Below, piece by piece: positions 1 to 3,997 of a DNA stretch of 5,786 bases. Every line of letters begins with the position of its first letter. Within the stretch, counting starts at the first letter, position 1. The position numbers and the translations under genes are program-made. The stretch covers positions 1 through 5,786 of the forward strand of contig VFKJ01000231.1 of the NCBI GenBank assembly GCA_009885595.1, given 5' to 3'. The DNA comes from Myxococcales bacterium (GTDB lineage: Bacteria > Myxococcota > Myxococcia > Myxococcales > Myxococcaceae). The notes below the pieces were generated by a model. That model made no database searches, was not told where the DNA came from, and saw nothing but the letters and a program-made list of their open reading frames with translations.

Positions 1-58
1 CGGCCCGGCGCAGGGTGGCGTCGCGATCGAACGGGGCAGCTTTGCCAAACCCGAACAT
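1..58 (-). CDS. 5' end of an unidentified gene (partial, runs off left edge)
   Basis: On the minus strand an ATG at 56-58 opens a frame reading MFGFGKAAPFDRDATLRRA up to the window edge without a stop. The codons are strongly GC3-biased like the neighbouring genes. The short 'MFGFGK' start followed by a charged helix-like 'RDATLRRA' reminds me of the N-termini of some myxobacterial tetratricopeptide-type proteins, but 19 residues are too few to assign a family. It lies 84 nt downstream of the barrel protein gene on the same strand, so the two could be co-transcribed. No good Shine-Dalgarno sequence is visible before the ATG, which weakens the call. Confidence 0.45.
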   Translation of the reverse strand, partial: MFGFGKAAPFDRDATLRRA

Positions 59-88
59 GGACGCGGACGATACGCACAGGTGCCGCCG

Positions 89-105
89 CCGCGCGCTGTG
101 CGCGG
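89..105 (-). terminator. GC hairpin between the barrel gene and the partial gene
   Basis: A 6-bp stem, CCGCGC (89-94) with GCGCGG (100-105), encloses a 5-nt loop. It follows the minus-strand barrel gene by about 40 nt. No T-run follows it on either strand, so it is at best an inefficient or factor-assisted terminator and may be an accident of GC-rich sequence. Confidence 0.2.
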
Positions 106-142
106 AAAGGCCACCTCGCGCGAGTTTCCGCCGCGCTGAAAT

Positions 143-1225
143 CTACAGGCGGTATTCCACGCCGAGGCCGACGGAAGGGCCGGCGACGAAGCGCACGAAG
201 GCGACGCCCACGGTGGGCACGAGGAAGAGGCGGCTGCGCTCCGCGTCGCCCAGGCCGATGCGCATGCCGATGTCTCCGAACGCGAACGGCGCGGTCGAGC
301 CGCCACCGCGGAGCTGGAGCAGCCACTTGCGCTGGATGGGGATCTGCAAGGTGGCTTCCCCTCCGTAGAAGTTGAAGCCGAAGTCCGTCACCACCAGCTG
401 CGTCTGCCCGCCGAAGTACAGGCCATCGAGCGCGCCGATGCGCAGCACCTGCGAGATGGTGAAGCCGGTCTGGAAGCGCGCGAAGCCCCCGAAGGGGTTG
501 AAGTTGGTGAACTGGCCAAAGCCGATGCCCAGGCCCGCGGCGAAGTAGCGGCCGTCGAACATCGCGTCGAGCGAGCCGGCGGCGAGGCCCATGCCCGAGT
601 CGGCGCTCAGCGGCGAGAAGCTCCCCGAAGACGTCACCCCCGCCAGCGGGAAGATTCGCGCGCGCACGGCGAAGGGAAACGGGGCGTGCCACGCGAAGGA
701 CGCCTCGAGCGCGCCGCCCACCGCGAGCACGCCGATGGGCACCATCACCCGCAGGCTGCCCGCGGCGATGAACCCGGTGTGCCGCGCGGGCCCGAGCACG
801 GTGTCTGGAGGCTCGCCTGAGAGCGGGGTGGGCTTGGCGGCGGCGGGCGGCGGCGGGGCAGTCACCACCGGCGCCGAGGCGATGGCCACCTGCCGAAGCG
901 GGCGGGCCTCGACCTTCGACACCTCGACCCACACCTGGTGCTCGTGGAGGAACAGCGATCGCACCTCGCCCTCGACGCGCGCCTCGCTCACCAGCGCGGG
1001 AGCCCCCTCGAGCGCGAAGGTCTTGAGGCGGCCGTCGTCACACGCGACGTGGAGTTGCTGATCGATCACCGCCGCGGTGGGGTTGCAGCCCACGTCGATC
1101 ACCTCGGCGCCCTGGCCGCGGTCGATGGTGACCTGACCATTCTCCACCCGCGCGGTCCCCACCGGAGCGGACTGCGCGAGAGACGGCGACGCGAGCAGCG
1201 AGAGGGCCACGAGCAGGGTTCGCAT
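143..1225 (-). CDS. Exported protein with predicted C-terminal outer-membrane beta-barrel
   Basis: This 360-aa protein begins with a clear Sec signal peptide (MRTLLVALSLLASPSLAQSA; likely cleavage near residue 17 or 20). Residues about 21-115 look like short beta strands with two cysteines (C47, C62) that could form a disulfide. Residues about 116-145 are a Pro/Ala-rich spacer (TAPPPPAAAKPTP). From about 150 to the end the chain alternates Gly and aromatic/hydrophobic residues in strand-like blocks (for example FDGRYFAAGLGIGFGQF and GLYFGGQTQLVVTDFGFNFYGG) and ends ...GVEYRL. That fits an outer-membrane barrel, probably 8-12 strands. The N-terminal part would then be a periplasmic or surface domain, so its role could be structural or in transport. 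I recognise no named family. The start is the only ATG that gives a complete signal peptide, although its ribosome binding site is weak. It is divergent from the CcdC-like gene, with 130 nt between them. Confidence 0.8.
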   Translation of the reverse strand: MRTLLVALSLLASPSLAQSAPVGTARVENGQVTIDRGQGAEVIDVGCNPTAAVIDQQLHVACDDGRLKTFALEGAPALVSEARVEGEVRSLFLHEHQVWVEVSKVEARPLRQVAIASAPVVTAPPPPAAAKPTPLSGEPPDTVLGPARHTGFIAAGSLRVMVPIGVLAVGGALEASFAWHAPFPFAVRARIFPLAGVTSSGSFSPLSADSGMGLAAGSLDAMFDGRYFAAGLGIGFGQFTNFNPFGGFARFQTGFTISQVLRIGALDGLYFGGQTQLVVTDFGFNFYGGEATLQIPIQRKWLLQLRGGGSTAPFAFGDIGMRIGLGDAERSRLFLVPTVGVAFVRFVAGPSVGLGVEYRL

Positions 1226-1355
1226 GACCGGCGAGTTAGCAGTGAAGCTCGCCTCGAACTACAAACCAGACATGGCGCGCATCACACCGCTTCTCACGGC
1301 GATGCATTGCGAGAGGCCCCCACCGCCGCGCTGACGGTGCAGTCCGCGGCGAGCG
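1226..1355. promoter_or_regulatory. Divergent intergenic region (barrel gene / ccdC-like gene)
   Basis: These 130 nt separate two divergently transcribed genes, so promoters for both must lie here or inside the neighbouring coding sequence. I see no convincing -35/-10 pair and no strong palindrome. The plus strand carries a 20-codon ATG frame (1272-1334) with no ribosome binding site and no features, which I do not call a gene. Confidence 0.3.
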
Positions 1356-1862
1356 GTGCTACCCAGCGCTGCGGTGGATCTGACGCACCTGCCTCCGGCC
1401 CTCTACGTGCTGCTCTCGCTGGCAGGGGCTGGGTTCGTGCTCCTCTGGCGTTATCGCGAGACGAGCACGCCGGTGACGATGCGCAAGCTGATCATTCCGC
1501 CGCTCGGCATGAGCACCGGGCTGTTCATGTTCCTCGCGCCAGAGACGCGCGTGCCCTGGGTGTGGGGCGTGGGCGCGTTCCTGCTCGGTGCGGTGGTGTT
1601 CTCCTGGCCGCTCGAGCGCAGCTCGAGGCTGACTCGTGACGGCGACACGATGTTGATGCAGCGCTCGCCCTTGTTCCTGGTGTTGTTGCTGGGGCTGGTG
1701 GCGGTGCGCTTCGCGTTGCGCTCGTGGATCGAGGTGTATTGGTCGCAGCTGCAGACCGGCGCGTTGTTCTTCCTGCTCGCGCTGGGCGCGGTGGTGCGGT
1801 GGCGGCTGGCGTTGGTGCTGGAGTTCCGCAGGCTCAGTGCGCCGGAGGCGACGCCGGCCTGA
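1356..1862 (+). CDS. CcdC-family (DUF1453) integral membrane protein
   Basis: This 168-aa protein has five hydrophobic segments (about residues 12-31, 44-62, 66-84, 104-121 and 134-152). It carries stretches I recognise from the Bacillus CcdC family: IIPPLGMSTGLFMFL (46-60), RVPW (65-68), a cytoplasmic RDGDTMLMQRS loop (94-104), and RSWIEVYWSQLQTGALFF (122-139). CcdC is encoded with the cytochrome c maturation thiol pathway in Bacillus, but its biochemical role is not well defined, and no cytochrome c gene lies in this window. The chosen start is GTG at 1356. A second in-frame GTG at 1374 would remove only six residues before the first helix and cannot be excluded. The protein has no cysteines, so a direct thiol-redox role is unlikely. 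Family assignment is firm and function is inferred. Confidence 0.85.
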   Translation: MLPSAAVDLTHLPPALYVLLSLAGAGFVLLWRYRETSTPVTMRKLIIPPLGMSTGLFMFLAPETRVPWVWGVGAFLLGAVVFSWPLERSSRLTRDGDTMLMQRSPLFLVLLLGLVAVRFALRSWIEVYWSQLQTGALFFLLALGAVVRWRLALVLEFRRLSAPEATPA

Positions 1863-1989
1863 AGAGAAGCCTGCCTCGGGAGCGCGGTGAGTCGAGCGGT
1901 CTGGCACGGTGCCTTCGTCGAACTGGCCTCGTGACCCGACCTCTCTTTGGCGAGAGTGAGCGCAGCGATGTGGTGCTGACATTCACCAG

Positions 1990-2007
1990 TGCCCTGAACG
2001 AAGGGCA
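1990..2007 (+). terminator. Possible hairpin terminator after the ccdC-like gene
   Basis: TGCCCT (1990-1995) pairs with AGGGCA (2002-2007) around the 6-nt loop GAACGA. It lies about 130 nt past the ccdC-like stop codon and inside the 21-nt length difference between the two repeat arms. No T-run follows, so termination is only a possibility. Confidence 0.25.
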
Positions 2008-2030
2008 GCCAGGCGACCACCTGTCGAGGA

Positions 2031-2050
2031 ACGTCATCGCGTGATTACGT
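2031..2050. repeat. 20-bp imperfect palindrome, copy 1
   Basis: ACGTCATCGCGTGATTACGT is an imperfect palindrome that differs from copy 2 (2072-2091) at 2 of 20 positions. The two copies start 41 bp apart, close to four helical turns. Because each copy is a palindrome, the pair can also fold as one long hairpin: 2031-2052 against 2070-2091, with one mismatch and one G-T pair. Confidence 0.75.
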
Positions 2051-2058
2051 TTATTTCG

Positions 2059-2066
2059 GCCCGGGC
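2059..2066. other. Small palindrome in the spacer between the two 20-bp palindromes
   Basis: GCCCGGGC sits close to the midpoint of the interval between the two large palindromes. It would form the apex of the long hairpin or mark the symmetry centre of the duplication. At 8 bp of GC-only sequence it could be chance. Confidence 0.35.
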
Positions 2067-2071
2067 GGAAA

Positions 2072-2091
2072 ACGTAATCGCGCGATTACGT
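2072..2091. repeat. 20-bp perfect palindrome, copy 2
   Basis: ACGTAATCGCGCGATTACGT reads identically on both strands over all 20 bases. A perfect 20-bp palindrome with no loop is typical of a dimeric protein binding site or of a repetitive extragenic palindrome. It is not followed by a T-run, so a simple terminator role is not obvious. Confidence 0.85.
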
Positions 2092-2228
2092 CCTCGGAGA
2101 CCCCGTCCGGCCCCCGTTGCGTCACCACCACATCGCTTCGCTCAATGAGGACCAGAGATCGACGCGCCAGAGGCCCGTTCGACGGGTCTCCGGAAGAGGC
2201 GAGCTTCAACAGCGCGTTCCCTCGAGGC
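2072..2228 (-). repeat. Right arm of the inverted duplication
   Basis: Read on the minus strand, this arm repeats the block order of 1873-2050: GCCTCG..CGCG, CGTCGAACGGGCCTC, then a 23-nt block at 2121-2143 that matches 21/23, and finally the palindrome. The minus-strand frame across it (2051-2341) has no signal or family resemblance and is probably not a gene. Confidence 0.6.
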
Positions 2229-2235
2229 CAGCTGC

Positions 2236-2304
2236 TCAGGAGTTCGTGGTGGCAGTGTTCAGCGGGGCGCAGCTGCCAAGCACGACCAGCAGGATCAGTC
2301 GCAT
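2236..2304 (-). pseudogene. Tiny lipoprotein-like frame (22 aa), possible gene remnant
   Basis: An ATG at 2302-2304 (minus) opens MRLILLVVLGSCAPLNTATT plus two further residues, then a stop at 2236-2238. A one-arginine, leucine-rich segment ending LGSC resembles a type II signal peptide with C12 as the lipidated residue. The mature part would be only 11 residues. It may be the start of a decayed lipoprotein gene, a genuine very small lipoprotein, or chance. There is no strong ribosome binding site. It lies beside the right arm of the inverted duplication. Confidence 0.2.
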
Positions 2305-2377
2305 GCAGGCCAGCAGACATGAACCGGCCCCGCACGTCCAAGAGGACGGTGCAGGGCCGCAGGAAAGAGCAGCGGTG

Positions 2378-2770
2378 TTACTTCTTCTTCTCGGCGGTCT
2401 CGGGCTTCTTGCCCACGCGCGCCTTGACGCCCTCGAAGAGCACCTTCATGTCGACCGCCGGCTCGCCCTTCTTGGTGAGCATGACGTTGACCGCCTTGAG
2501 GATCTTGCCGCGCACCTTGCGGGTCACCGGGGCGTCCTTCACCGCCGCCGCCAACTGCTTCTCGCTCACGCCCCGGCCGTACTGGGTGGGCTTGGCGAGG
2601 TTGAGCTCGGCGTACTTCTTGTCCGCCGTCTCCTTGGTGTGGCGCTTGTTCCAGCGCTTTCCCATCAGGTCGCGGGAGGTCTCATCGAAGCTCTCGATCC
2701 GCTTGCTGGTGATCGCGATGGCCTTGGGGGTGATGCTCTTGCTGGAGAGAAAGGTCTGGAAGGTGCCCAT
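2378..2770 (-). CDS. Small, very basic protein of unknown function
   Basis: I do not recognise this 130-aa protein. By my count it has 31 Lys/Arg against 14 Asp/Glu (net about +17) and no cysteine, and it ends in a lysine-rich tail (AEKKK). There is no signal peptide or membrane segment. It looks mainly helical, with alternating charged and hydrophobic stretches (SEKQLAAAVKDAPVTRKVRG; RGKILKAVNVMLTKKGEPAV). A cytosolic protein that binds DNA, RNA or the ribosome is the natural guess, but no domain shows this directly. I chose the ATG at 2768-2770 because the upstream extension to 2827 (MIAAGDCFSRSGWHRAPLI) has a different composition and would overlap the presumed rpsN promoter region. It is divergent from rpsN, with 119 nt between the starts. 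Its 3' end faces the inverted duplication. Confidence 0.7.
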   Translation of the reverse strand: MGTFQTFLSSKSITPKAIAITSKRIESFDETSRDLMGKRWNKRHTKETADKKYAELNLAKPTQYGRGVSEKQLAAAVKDAPVTRKVRGKILKAVNVMLTKKGEPAVDMKVLFEGVKARVGKKPETAEKKK

Positions 2771-2820
2771 AATGAGGGGCGCTCTATGCCAGCCTGAGCG
2801 GGAAAAGCAATCACCCGCAG

Positions 2821-2835
2821 CGATCAACTTGATCG
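2821..2835. promoter_or_regulatory. 15-bp palindrome upstream of rpsN, candidate operator
   Basis: CGATCAACTTGATCG is a perfect 7-1-7 inverted repeat centred at 2828, 62 nt before the rpsN start and 58 nt before the start of the divergent basic-protein gene. It overlaps a possible -35 box, which is where a repressor site is often found. It does not match the AT-rich Zur boxes I know, so the regulator is unknown. Confidence 0.45.
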
Positions 2836-2858
2836 GGAAGGGCGGTTGTGTGTATGGA
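2829..2858 (+). promoter_or_regulatory. rpsN: Candidate sigma-70-type promoter for rpsN-rpmB
   Basis: TTGATC (2829-2834) could serve as the -35 element, with TGTATG (2851-2856, 16-nt spacer) or TATGGA (2853-2858, 18-nt spacer) as -10. The matches are partial, and only the TTGA part is strong. It would give a leader of roughly 25-30 nt before rpsN. Confidence 0.3.
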
Positions 2859-2889
2859 GGCGCTCCCTTTTTCCGCAGGTCCTAAATCA

Positions 2890-3195
2890 ATGGCGAAGAA
2901 GTCTTCCATCCTCAAGAACAACCGTCGCAAGGCGCTGTCCGCGAAGTACGCGACCCGCCGTGCCGACATCAAGGCCACCATCAAGAATCCTCAGACCTCG
3001 GTCGAGGATCGCCAGGCCGCCCAGGTCAAGCTCGCGAAGCTGCCCCGCGACTCGAACCCCATTCGCGTGACCCTGCGTTGCGCGGTGACCGGCCGCAACC
3101 GCGGCAACCTGCGCAAGTTCGGCCTTTCCCGCATTCAGTTCCGCGAGAAGGCGCTGGCGGGCGAGCTCACCGGCGTCGTCAAGGCGAGCTGGTAA
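2890..3195 (+). CDS. rpsN: 30S ribosomal protein S14, long cysteine-poor (zinc-independent) form
   Basis: The 101-aa product is the same length as E. coli S14 and shares its landmarks: basic N-terminus MAKKS, LPRDSNPIR (51-59), RCAVTGRNRG (63-72), the RKFGLSRIQFRE signature (75-86) and the KASW C-terminus (98-101). S14 binds 16S rRNA in the head of the small subunit. The short zinc-binding S14 (about 61 aa) has two CxxC pairs, whereas this one has a single cysteine (C64), so it is the zinc-independent type. The start at 2890 gives the family N-terminus MAKK. An upstream in-frame GTG at 2848 would add 14 residues absent from the family. A weak AGGT (2877-2880) precedes the ATG. It stands apart from any spc-operon neighbour, so it may be a second S14 copy. 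Confidence 0.95.
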   Translation: MAKKSSILKNNRRKALSAKYATRRADIKATIKNPQTSVEDRQAAQVKLAKLPRDSNPIRVTLRCAVTGRNRGNLRKFGLSRIQFREKALAGELTGVVKASW

Positions 3196-3213
3196 GCCTC
3201 AACACCCTTTTTC

Positions 3214-3217
3214 GGAG
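3214..3217 (+). promoter_or_regulatory. rpmB: Ribosome binding site of rpmB
   Basis: GGAG lies 6 nt before the rpmB ATG. It fixes the start at 3224 rather than the frame-shifted GTG-type starts nearby. It lies in the 28-nt gap after the rpsN stop codon, consistent with translation from a shared mRNA. Confidence 0.7.
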
Positions 3218-3223
3218 ATACCT

Positions 3224-3457
3224 ATGAGCCGCGTATGTCAGGTGACGGGCAAGCGCCCCCTGGTTGGCAACAATGTCAGCCACGCCAACAACAAGACGAA
3301 GACCCGTTCGCTGCCGAACCTGCAGAAGCACCGGTTCTTCGTCGCCAGCCTCAAGAAGTGGATCACCCTGCGCGTGTCCGCGCACGGCATGCGGATCATC
3401 GACAAGCGCGGCATCGAGCGCGTGTACGCCGATCTGAAGGCTGCCGGCGAACTCTGA
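3224..3457 (+). CDS. rpmB: 50S ribosomal protein L28, zinc-independent form
   Basis: The 77-aa product follows E. coli L28 (78 aa) almost along its whole length: MSRVCQVTGKRPLVGNN (1-17), SHANNKTKTR (19-28), LPNLQKHRFFV (30-40), ITLRVSAHGMRIIDKRGI (47-64). L28 is a large-subunit protein needed for assembly and stability of the 50S particle. Zinc-binding L28 proteins have two CxxC pairs. Here only C5 is present, so no zinc site can form. It starts 28 nt after rpsN and is almost certainly co-transcribed with it. Pairing of cysteine-free S14 and L28 genes is common for zinc-limitation paralogue operons. Confidence 0.95.
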   Translation: MSRVCQVTGKRPLVGNNVSHANNKTKTRSLPNLQKHRFFVASLKKWITLRVSAHGMRIIDKRGIERVYADLKAAGEL

Positions 3458-3487
3458 GCTGAGTCGTTGAGTGCAGTCGCATCACCC

Positions 3488-3520
3488 GGGCCGCGGTTCC
3501 TCTCGAGGGGAGCGCGGCCC
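3488..3520 (+). terminator. Strong GC hairpin after rpmB
   Basis: GGGCCGCG (3488-3495) pairs with CGCGGCCC (3513-3520). Inside, TCCTC (3498-3502) pairs with GGGGA (3507-3511, one G-T pair) around a TCGA tetraloop. The stem is very stable, and the sequence after it (GAAGTGTTTC) has only a short T-run. It begins 30 nt past the rpmB stop and ends 26 nt before the next gene. It may terminate, attenuate, or protect the 3' end of the rpsN-rpmB message while allowing some read-through. Confidence 0.5.
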
Positions 3521-3546
3521 GAAGTGTTTCTGAAGGGGCCCAGGCG

Positions 3547-3879
3547 ATGAAGCCGCCGCTGATCTCCATCTGCCGTCGCTGCGAAGACGACGCCCAGCGC
3601 GAGGCCGGCGACGGCGAGGCGCTGTACCAACGCGTCAAGGCGCTGCGAAAGAAGCTCGGCCTCAAGCAGGTCTTCGAGCTCGAGGGCGTCAAGTGCCTGG
3701 GCCTGTGCCGCTCGCCCTGCAACGTGATGTTCGAGGGCTCGAAGCGCTCGACCTACCTGCGGACCCAGGTGCACGCGGTGCTGGAAGCCGAGGCGGTGGT
3801 GCAGGCCGCCCGCGCCTACGCCGCGCTCGAGCCCGGGGAAGAGTTGCGGGAGCGCAAGCTGCCCGGCCTCTCCGACTGA
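3547..3879 (+). CDS. DUF1636-like cysteine-rich (thioredoxin-like ferredoxin type) metal-binding protein
   Basis: This 110-aa protein has five cysteines: C9 and C12 (CRRC), then C50, C54 and C58 (CLGLCRSPC). An early CxxC and a second cluster CxxxC about 40 residues later is the pattern of DUF1636 proteins and, more loosely, of thioredoxin-fold [2Fe-2S] ferredoxins. The hydrophobic strand LISI just before C9, the helix around 24-37 and VFELEGVKCLGLC fit that fold. It probably binds a metal or an Fe-S cluster in the cytoplasm. DUF1636 genes are, to my recollection, often found near cobalamin or CobW-type metal-chaperone genes, none of which are here. AAGGGG at 3533-3538 is a good ribosome binding site, 8 nt before the ATG. 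It lies 89 nt after rpmB, with a hairpin between. Family call moderate, ligand unknown. Confidence 0.7.
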   Translation: MKPPLISICRRCEDDAQREAGDGEALYQRVKALRKKLGLKQVFELEGVKCLGLCRSPCNVMFEGSKRSTYLRTQVHAVLEAEAVVQAARAYAALEPGEELRERKLPGLSD

Positions 3880-3891
3880 GACAGCGCTGTC
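3880..3891. repeat. 12-bp perfect palindrome after the DUF1636-like gene
   Basis: GACAGCGCTGTC directly follows the stop codon at 3877-3879. CCGAC (3872-3876) can also pair with GTCGG (3889-3893). It may be part of a terminator, but no T-run follows. Confidence 0.35.
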
Positions 3892-3903
3892 GGGTTCTCC
3901 CCC

Positions 3904-3919
3904 GGAGCAGCCATGCTCC
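3904..3919 (+). terminator. Short hairpin, possible terminator before the lipoprotein gene
   Basis: GGAGCA (3904-3909) and TGCTCC (3914-3919) form a 6-bp stem around GCCA. They are followed by a pyrimidine-rich tract (ATCCTCCCCTTCC). It lies 25 nt after the DUF1636-like stop, a reasonable place to end that transcript, but the tract is C-rich rather than T-rich. Confidence 0.35.
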
Positions 3920-3965
3920 ATCCTCCCCTTCCGAGCGGGCTGGGTGGTCCGTCGTTTGCTTCGCC

Positions 3966-3978
3966 GGGGGGGGTGGGG
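3966..3978 (+). other. G8-T-G4 tract in the lipoprotein leader
   Basis: Eight consecutive G residues (3966-3973), a T and four more G lie 19-32 nt upstream of the lipoprotein start and just before its ribosome binding site (GGAG, 3985-3988). A run of this length can slip during replication, and such a change would alter the spacing of promoter elements if the promoter spans it. It is non-coding here. Confidence 0.6.
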
Positions 3979-3997
3979 CCGGTCGGAGTGACATCTC

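Larger units (their letters stand above)
1873..2050 (+). repeat. Left arm of a diverged inverted duplication
   Basis: This arm matches the minus strand of 2072-2228 in three spaced blocks. GCCTCGGG..CGCG at 1873-1886 matches 2213-2228 (minus). CGTCGAACTGGCCTC at 1916-1930 matches 2170-2184 (minus) at 14/15. Positions 1958-1980 match 2121-2143 (minus) at 21/23. The arm ends in a 20-bp palindrome at 2031-2050. Block spacings agree to within one base (29 versus 28 nt; 42 versus 41 nt). The last interval is 50 nt here against 29 nt in the other arm, a 21-nt difference. Single-base spacing changes would break any reading frame, so this looks like a non-coding repeat. It begins just after the ccdC-like stop codon. 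Confidence 0.6.

Noticed and set aside
938..1639. Plus-strand 233-aa frame spanning the barrel gene and the ccdC-like gene
   Set aside because: It is antisense to one well-supported gene and out of frame with another. Its composition is typical of GC-rich shadow frames.
1724..2044. Plus-strand 106-aa frame ending in the first 20-bp palindrome
   Set aside because: Its first half overlaps the ccdC-like gene in another frame. The second half resembles the opposite-strand frame only because of the nucleotide repeat, and single-base spacing differences between the arms argue against coding.
2031..2091. CRISPR repeats or an integron attC site
   Set aside because: There are only two palindromic copies with one 21-nt gap, and no GTTRRRY/RYYYAAC core sites or integrase or cas gene nearby.
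2051..2341. Minus-strand 96-aa frame through the right repeat arm
   Set aside because: It has no signal peptide, no recognised motif and no ribosome binding site. It is better explained as part of the repeat.
2821..2835. Calling the rpsN-upstream palindrome a Zur box
   Set aside because: The sequence lacks the AT-rich Zur consensus known from proteobacteria and actinobacteria, so only a generic operator candidate is justified.
2117..2885. Long plus-strand frames (226 and 246 aa) across the basic-protein gene and intergenic repeat
   Set aside because: They are antisense to the 2378-2770 gene, have Arg/Leu/Ala-rich low-quality composition with no domain, and cross the inverted duplication.
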